64,000 nt of DNA from Apostichopus japonicus (GCF_037975245.1 NC_092562.1:12284001-12348000); one strand, 5' to 3'. Shown: positions 23,461 through 37,463, counted from the stretch's first letter. A program made the numbers and translations. The notes: generated by a model not told the origin, from the letters alone.

Positions 23461-25740
23461 CCCCTCGCTTTAATGTACTTTTTGGCTACTAAATTTCGTA
23501 AATCGTTTCTCTGGATTTAGTTATTCAACGCATTCAGTAGAGCAGCAACGTTGAAAATCAATTCCTGAAGCTAGCACTGTAGCACATGCCGCGGATTCAT
23601 CACATGCAGAATTGAATCGCTAGTGTGTTAGCTCCAGGATTCGTAACCTGTGCTGCGAACCATGTGCTAGCTCCAGCTCCAGTTATTCTGCATGCTACAT
23701 GTTACGATCTTAAACAAAAATTCGACTTAGATTCGAAACAAATAGGCCTATTTGATAGAGCTGTTGTGGGGGAATAATTTCGATTAGGGTTGTGCACATT
23801 TGTCTGCAAAACGACAAAAAAGTGAACTAAGATTTGGGGAAAAGTGGGGGGGCAAATGCCCCCTCTTGCCCCCCGTAATCCCGCCCATGCACACCAAACT
23901 TTTGCACTGTAATGTCCTATTCACAGACATGATTGAAACATCCCCCCCCCCCTACCTGTCTGGCACCAACCCTACTGTACCTACCACTTCAAATGAGGTT
24001 GCTTATAAAGTGATTTAGCTTTCAAATGTGAGATATCAGCTCACCTTCTTAAATGACTAATGAGAAGCAATAGAGACAGGGAAAATATAACACATATTAA
24101 TTATAGTTGACACCCTTTTTGAAAGTTGGTGGCACCATTCCAACTTCTTCATTCAACTCAGCTACTGTATACATCATTTCCGGATATGCTATGTGATCTA
24201 TTTTTAGGGAACATAAATTGTCAAGTTATCTTTTAATCAAGTCATTTTTATGTTATATTCACATGATAAAATATTCATAATTTTGTAATTGCCTGCTGTG
24301 TGTCACGATGTAATGCTATGCTAATTTGAAATTTTTATTTCATGATTAATGTATTTTTAACACATTTCCACATCTAAGATCAAAGACTGATTGATGCTAG
24401 GGACCATCAGAAAGATATACTGTAAGCAATTTCAAAGCACCATTGAAACATAACAGTGTGCCCCTATACATCGACTATGCATCGACATTTCAATTGTCAT
24501 GCTGTAACGGTCACCGTATAACATTACATTGAGTAAGATTTTATCGCATATTTAAATTAATTGTCAAACAATTTTCACTAAGGAGTTCCAATATGGTAGC
24601 TGTTCAAACTTCACAGAGTTTTGGGTATACATGTTTGTGCAAAAATCTCTTGTCCATTTTACATCAAACTGTAACAAATATGATGATGGATAGATGGATC
24701 ATAGTTATAACTATAATTTTTAAACCTGTTTAGAAAGAACATAGTTACAGTAGTTATTTTGTATTATTTTATTGCTGTCAAATAACTAAGTCTTTGTGAA
24801 AGAACCATTTGAATATTGAACAAGCCTTCTGATGTCACACTGTAATGCTTTGAGCTTGCCCCTAAGCTGAAACATGCCATAGTTGTTTGGTGGAATTTAT
24901 AATTGTTTTGCACTTTGACAAGATTTGACGCTGGAAATGCTTTATCACCTCCAGGATTCACCTCTGTACCTAACTAGTAACAAAAAAGAAGATAGATTTT
25001 CATTTCTGTATATATCGGGTGCATATCCAGGTGGGAGGGGAGTTTGGAGAGCCCCCCCCCCCTTAAAAAAAAGGAAAAAGGAAGAAGGAAAAAGGGGGAA
25101 GGCAAACAAATGGCAAAGGAGGAAAAGAAAAGAATGGGGGGGAATGAAATAGGATAAAGAGGTCAATTATATGATCATTAGGTAATGATATGGTTGTATA
25201 GATTAACTACATGATCATCATGGTATCAAAGGGAAATATATAGCGGTCGGACATATACGGATGGTGTTCAGATCTGTACTAAACCATATAATGCTTCTAT
25301 AATTTACAGGGAAACTGTGCAGGCCCCTGGACCCAAGACCACCATGCGCAAAGCAAGAGTTAACAAAACAGACAGTCTCCTGATGGTCTCCTCTTTAAAA
25401 GTCACCCAGAAACCTCCTTTTACAAAAATCTGTATTCACCACTGAAACTGATGGTGTATATTTATGGATCTTATATTTGGGGTAGGAGTGCACTGCCTTT
25501 GAAACCATTTTAGACTTTCGTAATTCGAAAGAACTGAAACCTTTACAGCGTTTTGGAAGAGTTAAAAGCAGTCGCGTACTAAGCTTGGACAGAGGGGAAG
25601 TCTGCCCGGTTACCAAAGTCATGAGTGGCAACTTTTCCATGCCCTATATATAGTACTGCTGAAGAAAGAACTTGGGAGTTCTTGTTTTAATTCCGATCTG
25701 TTCGTTTATAGATCATTGAAATTGAATTCTGAGAGGGTTA
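23461..25740. other. No gene recognised
   Basis: Intergenic. Contains poly-G/poly-C stretches near 23840-23880 and 23940, a g-rich/a-rich tract at 25030-25145 and ordinary AT-rich DNA. A short acceptor-preceded open stretch at about 25311-25432 (plus) reads APGPKTTMRKARVNKTDS but has no donor and no identified neighbours. Confidence 0.4.
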
Positions 25741-26538
25741 CATACGTGAGCGCTGTGGATCAACGCGGTCAGGAAGATTGGACTGATCCATTCTGTTGCG
25801 TTTTTTTTTTTTTTATATTGCTGTGACGCAAACTATTGCATTCTCAATGTATATGGGAATTTGGGTGAAAAAAACTACCAATAAATGTGTTTTTAAACTA
25901 ATTTTGAGTTCTTAACAGTACAATAACAAATTTTAATACAATTACACATAAACGATTAAACAGTGTGTAGTTACAGTCCCCTATACTAGGCGCTACCACG
26001 CTGGCGTCTACAATAGCGTCTCTCGAGGTTGGGCTAGAAGGTCGATATTTTCTAACGAAGACTCTCATTTGTTACCCCTAGGTCCGATTGAAAACTTGAA
26101 CCAATCACAATAATTTTTATATGTACAGAATCTGTCACTCATTTGTAATGCATATTCAATTTAGACAAAGAGGAGGGCCAGTGTTATAGTGACACAATTG
26201 AACTTTCAAAAATGGGAGTTTCAAAAGCCACACGACGCTACATGTTGCCATGTGTGTTTTACGTGTGACTTTTGGTTTTCAAAAGTTACGTATTTTTACA
26301 TTTTTTAACCCCCAAAGTCCGATCGTGCCATGCTTAATAGAAACTAGGAAACAACAGAGTTATGAAGAGATTTATTCCACCTTTCTAAAGATGTTTTAGA
26401 CAAAGTGTAATGAAATGAGGAAAGAACTGTTATCAGTGAAGAAAAACATGGCCTAACAGTAAGTCAACGAGGGGTGTGGGTAGTAACTGTTGTGAATTTC
26501 CGCCGCTGCACAAGGAAGAGCCCTAAGGAATTGATATG
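25741..26538 (+). mobile_element. Interspersed TIR element, partial copy
   Basis: About 800 bp nearly identical, in opposite orientation, to 50921-51716. Starts catacgtgagcgctg and ends aaggaattgatatg. Compared with the complete copy at 50921-51801 it lacks about 85 bp at the left end and so has only one terminal repeat. No protein is encoded. It contains a T-run and sequence of moderate CpG content (ctctcgaggttgggctag). Confidence 0.8.
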
Positions 26539-27699
<1,161 letters not shown>

Positions 27700-27700
<1 letters not shown>

Positions 27701-29045
27701 TGTAAACCATCCATCCCATTCTATGTGCATGTTTTGTACTGTAGTAAAGTGATATTTTGTTGTGTGCACCCGTTGAATATTTACATGTGTTATGTAATAG
27801 TCAGTTTGTAGCGTTAGTTGTTTGCACGTGTATTTGCCAGTTCTGTATACGCGGTTGTGATGGCCACCAGCGTCTCTGCAGAGCTCCGGGGTTCACCTCG
27901 TTATCCCTTTCATATTTTGTTAATTTTTATTACTCTGGATCGTTAATTGTCCAGAGATACCTTTATCTGTATTACCTGGAGTCTGTGAGGAGATGTCCCC
28001 CTTTTTAGATGCAGGATGCCTCAGGTTTTGGATGGTATCGGCTTCTGGCTCGAAGCCACTGGTTTTTCCAAGATGGCGGATCCACTGATACTTTATAGCG
28101 AGCTGGCTGACAAGAGATGGAGTCTTGATGTCCGCGTTCTCGATGTCCGCTAGCGTAGAGAGTTATTCCTTTCCGCGAGCAAGTTGACTTCAGTCTCGTA
28201 AGAGTTTAAGTCATGGATATTGTTTAAATGCTGTACGTACCCTATTGTTATTTAATTGAATTGTAGTTTTTAAGTGTTTGGCTAGGCTGTACTTTACTGT
28301 ACAAAGTACATGTTAGGTTGTATTTTTGGACCTTGGTCCTACAGGTTTTTAGCGTGTATTGTTTATCGTGAAGCACGTGGGTGCTATTATTGCGTATTAT
28401 TATACTTTTAGTTTACAGAAAGTTTTTGACAGTTAAGTGTATTGATTATTGTACCTGTATTTTAGTATTGTACTGCTCGTGGTCTAAAGAGCGTATTCGT
28501 ATTTTGTATTTTGAACATTATTGTTACTGTTGTTTTAAAAGTTTTGTCTCAGAGATTGTCCTTTAATCTTAGCCATTCTGGACAGCTATAGAGTGACAAG
28601 TCTCTTGAGAGTTTGTGAGTTCAGGAGGTGAAAATTCCTGCTGTCTAGGAGGTGAAAATGCCTATAATGGGTTGCAGCTGGCATGTGTTGCCCTGACCAT
28701 TATGAAGTCCTCGCCTGTTGGCAAACGTATTGTATTTCCAAGTATGTTCATTTTACATTGTTCATTATACATTTTGTACAGTATTGTAATAGTACAAGAG
28801 CGATTCCACTGTTTTGTTGTATTAATGTGTCATAGATTGAGCATAGGTTCTGTGCATTTTTCGTAGTATTTGAGTATAGGTTTTCCCGAGATAGGATACT
28901 TTTAATAAGATAGTAAAGAGTTTATTAAGCCATTTATTGTTCATATGTATATTTATCATTTTGTAATTTGTAGAGTTTTGCAATAAATTGTCAGCCGTTG
29001 TTTCAACGCAAGAACACTCTTGCATCCTCATTTATAACTTGTGAG
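27700..29045 (+). other. Possible LTR or non-coding transcribed unit
   Basis: T-rich plus strand with several features of a transcribed unit: a YY1-type motif ccaagatggcgga at 28068-28080, a duplicated 13-mer aggaggtgaaaat (28623 and 28648), AATAAA near 28982 followed 50-60 bp later by a sharp change of composition, and no long open frame. It could be a long LTR or a non-coding exon; I found neither a second LTR nor flanking duplications, so this is weakly supported. Confidence 0.3.
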
Positions 29046-29153
29046 TTCGAAGCGAAGGACCCTAAATTCAGTAATTTCCCCCCCCCCCATCCGCGGTTCG
29101 CTTCAGTACTACTATGTCCTACTCTACAAGTTTAGTTGTCCTTTAGTACTCAC

Positions 29154-29399
29154 CAATAATGACAGTGATAACAAACTGACACTGCTCTGTATTTCTTGCA
29201 CCATCCCTGGCAGTGATAGTGACTGTAGTTTGCCCTAGAGGGAAAGTATCTCCAGGCTGATGAGATGAAAAAAGAGTTACATCTCCAGAATTATCAGATG
29301 CTGTGGGTGGTTGCCAAGAAACACTTGCAGATGGTGTCCCAGGTGCAATACTGACTGAACTGTCACCAGGACAGTTGGTTATCACTGGAGGCTGAGTGT
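29154..29399 (-). CDS. HYR-domain exon of a large extracellular protein
   Basis: Single 246-bp exon, phase 1 at both ends, bordered by an AG acceptor (ttctccacag) and a gtgagt donor. It encodes one complete HYR module of 82 residues: PPVITNCPGDSSVSI at the start, SVSWQPPTASDNSGDV in the middle (the W-x-P-P-x-A-x-D-N-S signature), PLGQTTVTITARDGARNTEQ and CQFVITV at the end. HYR modules are Ig-like folds in cell-surface and matrix proteins such as hyalin. It follows, in transcript order, the Calx-beta exon at 30419-30652 with matching phase. The open donor means that coding continues at lower coordinates, but no further exon was recognised there. Confidence 0.88.
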
Positions 29400-30418
29400 C
29401 TGTGGAGAATGGAATCAATATTGTTCTACATAAGATTTACTGAACGTTTATCTTGTATAAGTTTGTCTGCAATAAGATAGCAGTAATTAAGTCAGCAATA
29501 AGATAGTCATCAATCCACATTCAGCCATACTTTCTAGTACAAACTATTATATGGAAAGATCAAACTAAATGTGACGATATAAAGTTACAGTATATCTATG
29601 CAATTCAATAAGTGGTCATTCAAAATAACCCTTTTATAGTCAAACCTATGAATTGAGAGAGAGGTTTAACATCCTCTGACCATAGGCAGAAGAACCTTAA
29701 CTTACAGTTCAGTCAAATGTCTGATTATTAAGTTTGACCTTGTCATATGCACCTGCATCTACATACATCTGTTACAATATCTTAATCAGATTGAAATTTG
29801 TTGATTTAAAAGATAAAACATATATTATTGAGATCTCTGTCAATATGAAAATGGATCATTTTAACTTCTATTTTGCTTTGTCTGACTTTGCATGAAGACC
29901 ACTCATGTATGTGTGTCTATATTTCTGTTATGTGTATATGTTTCTGGGCAGTAACTACAATGTATAGGTTATTAAATGCTGGGATAGTACATACTAAAAT
30001 AATCAAAGTTAAAATTACATTTTATTCACAATGTTTGTCTGAAATTTATCTTAAATAGTAAGCATGTAGATAGCATGGATATCCCTGATCCATCATCTAC
30101 ACAATTAAAACTGCAATTCTTAGTCAGGTGTGGTTGAAATTTGGATGTAGTCATTCACAGACATATAGAACTGAAGGGGTTAATTCTCACAACCCACAGA
30201 AAGTACACCTTACTTCATCCTTAGGAAGCTCAAAAATTCATGCAGAAAAAAATTGTATACATTTAAAGAAACTTTTCATCAAAACACTTCAATCTCTAAA
30301 TTTTTACAAAATATTTGAAAATAGACAACAGATTTTTATTTTAGCAGAGCTTGACTTAAATTTAGATCATATGTGTTCTTTAAAAGGCAATGTATCTTAT
30401 TTTAAACATGATATTTAC

Positions 30419-30652
30419 CATCATCGTCTAGTATAGTGACAGTAGCAGTCCCTTGCCCCAAAACAATGTATACTGATGATGGTAACTGAGTTGGACTTAT
30501 ATCCACATGGAATACTTCAGTAGGTTCGATGGTCATATCAGATACAATGGATATATCCACAGGTACACAAACCTGTCCATTGGATATGGTAACAGGAGTG
30601 CTCTTGCTAACAAAGTCACGAGATGCAATAGCAGAGACTTGAGAGGTGGCCA
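30419..30652 (-). CDS. Calx-beta domain, C-terminal half (exon)
   Basis: A 234-bp exon, phase 1-1, with acceptor tctttacag and donor gtaaat. Encodes SRDFVSKSTPVTISNGQV, then VDISIVSDMTIEPTEVFHV and GTATVTILDDDG. The E-P-x-E-x-F strand and the terminal T-x-x-I-x-D-D-D are the hallmarks of a Calx-beta module, the Ca2+-binding beta-sandwich of Na/Ca exchangers, integrin beta4 and large adhesion proteins. The N-terminal half is supplied by the exon at 48276-48389, so the module is split by an intron of about 17.6 kb. Expected to be extracellular. The overall protein cannot be named from two modules. Confidence 0.85.
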
Positions 30653-30659
30653 CTGTAAA

Positions 30660-32510
30660 GACAATATGAGAAGAGTGAGCTGACATAGATTAATAATATT
30701 CTTGTTTCAAAAATTGATCATACACAACAGTCCCCACATACAGTCAAACATTAAGTAACATATATATCTTTATTAATGGAATTTGAAAGCTTTACGAAAT
30801 GCTATCTTTTCCCCAAACCTAGTAGTTTGTAGTCCTCTAGGGTTTGATCAATGTACATAACGACAACCTCCAGTAAATGCTTGTTTACATATGGGGCATA
30901 CAAGATCATATTTTATATATTTGTATTACATTAACAGTTTAACAGTTGCACAAGAAGTACCAGCAAGGTTAGGGAATACCACCCAGTAAATACCATCTAG
31001 TTTCAAATTGATTGGCTTTCACAACTGACAGGTAGAAATACAATAAACATAATATATAACAATATTAATGCATCTAAATCAGGTTTGAAAAGATATGTCT
31101 TCAACTAAACCTAAAGAGGTTTAACAATGTAGTAGACTCCCAACTAAAAGCAACAAAAGAAAAGTTTACATTTACTAATGAACATTTTTGTTCACAATTA
31201 CACTATATTACTTTAATAATTTGTTTCCTTATTGAATGTTGTATAATAAAGGTGCTAATAAAATACATAATATGAATACCAATTTTGAGTTCAAACAGTG
31301 TTATGAGAGATATAATATTAATGATGTTTAATGCATTGTTTAGTTGCCATTCTTTTAAGTAGTTAAAGCAGACTCTGACAGTTTAATATGTGTTGGTGTC
31401 TTCTTCGAGTCTTAATGGCTCGATATCTTAAGCTAAACATTTCAAAGTTTATAGAACTGGACAACAGAGAATGTTTAATCAGCATGTCTTGTATCCTAGA
31501 AAAATACAACACTAGTGTGATCATGAGAAGCCAAATTGGCAATATGACAAAAAGCTCGTTTTTGTAATAAATGCTACAGGTCCTAATTGGAATTTTTAGT
31601 ACTGCACAAGCTTTGTGCACAGTATGAAATTTGAGGGACATCCAAAGTTTGATATAACAGTCTTAGAACACCTTGTGGTAGAAAATGTCGTAGAAATGAC
31701 AATGTTTAGGGGCTATTATTTTAGGGAGCATTGGGATATGATCACACCAGTTTAATTGTGAATCAATATACACACCTAAACATTTTACAGTATAAAATAT
31801 AGTACCCAGTATATAACACTATATAGTGGTCTGCTGTCCTTAAAGCGCTGGCCGTTAGGCGGTGGAGGTCCGCCAACAGACCAATAGACATTTGCAGCTT
31901 GGATAAACCTAGCAGAAAACCGACATTCGTCAACAGCGTTCAGATGTTCATTAATGAAAGTGTTTTATTTGTGCACATGTGTTCTTTGTACAAAATGCTA
32001 CCCATGCTAGCAGTCGGCCATCACTTTGTGGTGGGAAATGCTGGCAGTCCGGCTATGGGCTGATAGAATTTACGGCCTAGATAACCTATGTGTGCATTGA
32101 AGCCGACAGCGGACCAACAGAATATTGCTTAAAAAATGACTAACAATTAAAGCAGTAATTGACTCCTAAAATCGTCAGCTGCAATCAGTTACATTAATAC
32201 CCTTAATTGGGGGTGTGATCTGATTGTTTGCACTTTTCACATTTTATCTGTTTTTAATGAAGATGACCCTGTTCATGTAGCGGTGTAGTGACGAACATCC
32301 CTTGTCCCAAAATGATGAAATAATATAGTACCTAATGTTTCTGACTTTCTGCAAGCACCATCAATGGAACCATTCTCTTATATATAGTGTATGTTCTATG
32401 ATCCTTCAAAAGATTCAACAATGTTTTAAGTTCTATTGCAGATATATTCCACTCATATTATTCAATGTTTGATGTACTAATATTAAAGATGAATTGACTT
32501 TTCCTTACAG
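30660..32510. other. Intron of the Calx-beta/HYR gene; nothing else recognised
   Basis: AT-rich intronic DNA. A small GC-richer patch at 31850-32110 holds short inverted words (gcgctggccgttaggcggtggaggtccgcc in pieces), possibly an old transposon end. Confidence 0.4.
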
Positions 32511-32734
32511 CAACAAACCAAACCATATTGAAGCTGTCAACTTAAATGTGACCTTAAAGACCTGAAGGAACAAGTGAGGGTCAACAATATGCTGCTGAAA
32601 ACATGACTGTAGCAAGAGCAGAGGAAGATGAAGACTTTGCACTACCCGAAGGAACAACTATTTCTGTGAGATCTTTGGAGGATTTGATTAACCTGGATGA
32701 CTCTATTGAACAAACAAGGATTGGAAGATATTTG
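32511..32734 (+). pseudogene. Isolated DUF4806-like exon
   Basis: Bordered by acceptor ttccttacag and donor gtaagt. It reads LKEQVRVNNMLLK and, after a frame change at about 32604, EDEDFALPEGTTISVRSLED and LINLDDSIEQTRIGRYL. The pattern 'coil, acidic linker, LP-G-x-x-x-x-x-SLE-L-x-x-L-x' is that of the start of DUF4806-type domains, like SLEGITSLEE in the gene at 17492-20643. No flanking exons of such a gene were found, and it lies on the opposite strand inside a long intron, so it is probably a transposon remnant. Confidence 0.4.
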
Positions 32735-34139
32735 GTAAGTCAGGATAAAAATGTCAGAAAAATAATCAGAAAACAGGTTTTCAAACTGTAATGCTTGTTA
32801 ATCATAATACTTGTGTCAGTGGTCTGTACAAAATAAAAATATTTCCTGAGGGGCAAAATTCCGTCAATTAAAACTCTGTAAGGTAGTTACAGACATGACT
32901 GCATTTAGGTTACAAGAGTTTGGCCACAACTTATTTTGACTTGCGGTGGATTCTACAAAAGTTGGCTGTTCAATAAACCTTGTTTTAAATGGACTCAAAA
33001 AGGTACATTGCAGCACTACATTGCAAGATCCTCTTCAAATATTGATAGAAAACATCACTGGAAGCCAAGTCATGGGATGAAATATAATTTATTGTATATA
33101 TATAAGAATTATTGTGATGGTTTCTGATTGAGTTTTTTTTTTTCACTTTTGTTTTTTCAAGTTAAAAAAGACTTTTAATTCTTGGTGGCACCATGTTGAA
33201 GGAGTGAATTAAAAGAATCCTGGGTGAGGTATGTCATATGCAGTTGCTACTAAACTTAACTAGACTGGTACGACTGGGAAAACAGCCTTTGCAAAGCTAA
33301 ATATGAAACACATAATTGAGAGTAAGTTTACATGTGTGCATGGTTTCAATTGCTTGTAAGGAATATTTACAAGGGAGCATCACTCTCCTAAAATTGTTAC
33401 GTGGTCTGATGTACACACACAATATTATTGTATTGCTATTATTATTATTGTTATTAATATACTATATTGCACACAAAGGTCGACAATTTTGATCGGAAGG
33501 TACCTTCGAGATCCAATTATGGCCACATAAATTCAAATAACCAAAGAAACTAATACAGTCACCGGAGGTTAATCTGAGGTCAAAGGTCACCTAAATGCGG
33601 GTCGACTACTGGATTACAATAGCTTAACTCCCAACCTTGACAGACATTTTGTTCTTAAGTTATTGCAAAAATACTAGTTTTGACCCCTGATTGACCTTTG
33701 TTGACCTTGGATCACATGACAGTTATGTTCCAAAAATGATCCCTTACCCCATTCCCAGCAATATTAACTGCATCAGACTTTTGCACTTTTGCATTTTTAA
33801 TATTTTGCATTTTTTTACCCTAACTGACATTTGGAGACCGGGCACCCAAAAAAAAGGGATCTTCCTCTCACTATGGGCTATGAACCCACAAAGTTTGGTC
33901 TTGATACATCATTTCTTTATTGAGATATCATGTACACAACCCAAGCTTCACATACCCACACACACCACACACATGCCAAGTTGAATGCATACTGTAGGTT
34001 CCTTGCTTTGCAAAGAGCAAATAATAAAAAGACCAAATTTCAAGGCAAAATCGGGCCTACAGATCAAAAGTATGCTGGCGAAGGCCATATATTTGTCATT
34101 TGTCATGGGACACCAGGGGTTCTCTGGCCAAAACCAGGT

Positions 34140-34480
34140 TTAGGCTAGCGGGGTGCTGGCTGAATACCAGATTTAGGCTAACAGGTCTCAGGCGAATCTC
34201 TCACAGAACCATGGATGTTGGACTGGCGGTATGACGGCAGAGAGCTGGCAGAACACTGGATTCTAGATAATTGATAGGCAGCGGCTTTCTGGCAGAACCC
34301 TGTAGTGATACTGGTGGAACACTGAATGTTTCACTGGCGAGACACCATCGGTAAGCTGGCGTTTCTCTGGCAGTCTGCGGATGGAGTAGCCGGTGGACCG
34401 CCAGAAAAAAGCCGGCCAATTCTCTGTCGTTCCGCCAGCTTCCCACTGGAGGACCACCAGTTGCGTAGCTGGCAGGCGCT
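34140..34480. repeat. Cryptic ctggc(g/a) short-period repeat
   Basis: Words such as gctggcagaacactgga, ctggcagaaccctgta, ctggtggaacactgaa and ctggcgagacacca recur at roughly 20-25 bp spacing, with ccgccag forms near 34400. Open frames on the minus strand here follow from this composition and are not genes. Confidence 0.45.
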
Positions 34481-35737
34481 ACCATGATGTGTACCTACCG
34501 CCCATCTTAATCTGACGATCCCATTTATGCTACGATGTGTATTAAAGAATATATAGTGTGACTTATCAAAATGTAGTGAGAGCTTGTTTGCAGCATATTT
34601 GAGATGACAAGCCATAGTTTATCTTAGCTGGTTGTTGCAGGTTAGCTTGGAAGAATTAATACTGTAAGGATTTATGAGGAAACAAGCTTGATGTAGTGCA
34701 ATTAGCATAAATTGTTGCACTGTATAAATTCAATGCAAGCAGCTTGCATGCATCAAAGAGCCTGCTAGAAATTGATATGGATCTTCAGTCAAAAATATAT
34801 GAAAATGAATATAAAACAAGAGTCCAACCGGCACTATGGCTCCTTGCTTGTGTTGTATGTCATCACCCAATATCATATTTATGTCCACATGTACGAGAGC
34901 TATTAACCGATAATTTTATTCCAAGTTTGGATAAAATCTGATTTAAGGTTGTCGAATTACAGGAATTTTTGAGTGGCAGTCTATTAGGTATATGAAAAAA
35001 CTCTATTATTTTTACATGGACACAGTTTTAGTTCGGGTAGTTTTCATCCTATGATTCATGAGAAGTGGATTTTCGAACCTCAGCCAACTTAATATAATAT
35101 ATTTTGAATAAGGGAGAACGATGAGCGACTGTGACATCATAGCGGCACTTCGATTCGGGGACTGCATGGACGCTAGCGAGGAAAGTTAAAATTTATGAAA
35201 GTATGATAGTGATTTAGATGGGAATTTCTCGGTGCAGTTGCAGGTTAGCACTCTTTTGGAGAGTCAAGAAGTTCCAGAATTTCCTAACTACGTTTTCTTC
35301 ATATATATAATATGTTGTTCAGGTTTTTTTGAGAGAGAGAGATTTCTTTAATCACAGCCATATAGGTAGTTCATATTTCTGTGTATTGTACAGTATCAAG
35401 GGGTAGAGTGAAATCTGATCAATTCTGACCAATGTGCCACACTAACATCACGTCTTGTCGTAAGTCAGTGTTAGATTCAAATTTTCTGGCAGGACAGGCC
35501 AGCATTTTATTCACTCTATCACAGAAACTAAAATTCATCACAGGACAAGGCTTAGGGCAATACAAAGACAAAATATGATAAGACGATGGAAGGACTGGAC
35601 CCAGTTACACTAAAAAAAAATTCTTTACTGCAATTTCAAAATTTTGGTCTCTCCAAAAGAAATTAGATCCAATAATATTTTGCACATAAATGGTCAATGC
35701 TCAATCATTTATTTGCCCCCAAACTTTGAACCCCGAT

Positions 35738-36050
35738 TATGTTGGACCAAATGGTCCCAAAATATTGGGCCCCACAAATGTGGGCTCAAAGGATGTGTAC
35801 TAAAATGGATTCGAGGTGGAAATAAAATTTGAGCCCACCTGGCCAATAATAAGCCTGAAATATTTCAGGCCAAGATGGCCTACATATACCAGCTATTAAC
35901 CAGCAACTGTATACCAAGTTTAGTTACAATCCATGCATAGTTATAGTAATGTGCAGACAATGTTGACCCAAATGGTCCCAAACATATTGGGCCCCACAAA
36001 TTTGGATCAAAAGAATGTGTCCCAAACCGATTTGAGGTGGAAACTATGGG
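35738..36050. repeat. Two diverged copies of a ~95-bp block
   Basis: Copies at about 35738-35830 and 35957-36050 share accaaatggtcccaaa, atattgggccccacaaat, tgtg(t/c)(a/c)c and gaggtggaaa(t/c). The pair is non-coding. Confidence 0.65.
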
Positions 36051-36342
36051 AGCAATGCTGCAGTGGCTCAACCCCATCATCTGTGAAAGGACACCAATTC
36101 AGTGGAGGACTGTCATGAGTCAGTGTTGTATGTACATGCAGTTTAATTGACTAAACTATGCAAACAGTTGGTCAATGTTGTAAATCACTGGTAGCTCAAC
36201 AACACAATGGAATCAGGTTACACTGACAAGAAAATTCTGCCTTGACAGTAGTTCTAGGAAATAACTCATGGTCAGCAAGCTTAGACCACTTCCCATCTTA
36301 GACAAACATGAAATTGCATCAAATATCAATTGAGGCTATTAA

Positions 36343-36721
36343 CAGTGGCGGAGCATCCATACAGTCAGGGGGGCAGACGCCCCCCTGACGGACTCAAATG
36401 GACTGCTGGCACCCATTTTAGCTCTTTACCACTTTTTACTTATTCGCGATTATTGACTTTTTTATTGCGCTCTCATCAACCTATTGACATTTGTCACATT
36501 TTGTTAGTGTAATTTGGCGATGACACCTATTTATTATTCGTTTATCTGCAAATAAGCCAGGCCCAGAAAGGGCCATTTCCTGCAATCTAGAAGTATCTTT
36601 ACTCCAAAAAATTCCTGTGCGCTATGTGCCAACCGTGGTGGCGCTCCGCTTAGATAGTGTCGAAAGCGCCCCTACAGACCATTCTCGCCCCTCCTGACCA
36701 ATACCCCTAGCCCTGCCACTG
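36343..36721. mobile_element. hAT-like MITE
   Basis: 379 bp beginning cagtggcggagc and ending with the inverse of cagtggcagggc (10 of 12 bases agree). Similarity continues weakly inwards (tcaggggggcag versus tcaggaggggcg). CAGTGGCGGA-type ends are characteristic of hAT transposons. There is no ORF. An 8-bp target duplication, expected for hAT, was not found at these exact ends. Confidence 0.5.
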
Positions 36722-36982
36722 CAAGCAAGTGTCACAAATGCGTACAGGCACACGCCAACCTGACTGCATAGGTTAATTTGCTTACAGTAAGGAAAAACAC
36801 ACATTTCTATTAACACGATATGTAGACCTGTATACACTGTAGCTAAATAAAAGTAAAAATTTAGAGTTACAACAATTCCGCATCTCGGACACAACACTTT
36901 GGTCAGGGAGATAAAGTCATGAAACTGCTAGCGAACCGCAATCCCCAAACCTTACCTGGTTTGTGAATTAACGAGCAACGTA

Positions 36983-37077
36983 CTCACCTTATATAACCTA
37001 TGCATTACCGTATTAACCTCGCTCTAGCATCTGGCAATTGTAAGTATGTGAGTGTGGCCATATCCCTTCCGTAATTT
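36983..37077 (+). repeat. DIRS inverted terminal repeat, left
   Basis: Begins ctcaccttatataac and contains gcattaccgta, ctctagcatctggcaattg and tatgtgagtgtggccat. It pairs with the reverse complement of 39564-39658 with only a handful of mismatches. Confidence 0.9.
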
Positions 37078-37409
37078 CCAGGCCGCACTGGTGCGGCACC
37101 AGACGGATAAGAGGGAGAGGACCGACCAAGGGGCGGAAACACCCGAGGATACATCCAAAAAGTGGTTATCACCTGAAGAGACCCCGGCGGGCTGTGGTGG
37201 GTGACAGGAGGGTCCTGAGTGGGTCTTCAGTGGGTCGTCGGCGGGTGTAGGCGGGACCCTGCGGCATCCCTCGAACATTCCTGGGAGGAAAAGGCCATCA
37301 CATGGTCATATCTGTGAGGCCAGCTCCCCTGGTATCCGAGGAGGGTATCCAGCGTGGTTGTTTGGTTCCATCTGCGAGGTCCCCCCATTGTGGGGAGGCG
37401 AGCCGGGAT

Positions 37410-37424
37410 GTTATATGAGGTGAG
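37410..37424 (+). repeat. Candidate internal complementary region of the DIRS element
   Basis: gttatatgaggtgag is identical to the outermost 15 bases of the right ITR (39644-39658) and one base off the left ITR's complement. DIRS elements use an internal complementary region joining the two terminal sequences to template circle formation, and it sits near the 3' end as here. Confidence 0.6.
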
Positions 37425-37463
37425 CCGGATCACGGTTGTTTGAAGTGGCTACTTTGCCGTGAG

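Larger units (their letters stand above)
32800..36340. other. Intronic DNA with several old repeats
   Basis: No gene seen. 33660-33930 holds an interspersed repeat whose A-run/gggatc/atgggctatgaac part resembles the 22.3-23.4 kb repeat. 34140-34480 is a cryptic short-period repeat and 35738-36050 a diverged duplication, both listed separately. Around 35100-35200 there is a short CpG-containing patch. Confidence 0.4.

Noticed and set aside
25311-25432. Possible plus-strand coding exon (acceptor tttacag, VQAPGPKTTMRKARVNK)
   Set aside because: Plausible composition but it runs to a stop, with no donor, partner exon or recognisable domain; kept only as a remark.
34201-34615. Overlapping minus-strand ORFs of 64-94 codons
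   Set aside because: They follow from the cryptic ctggc repeat; three frames are open at once, which argues for composition and not for coding.
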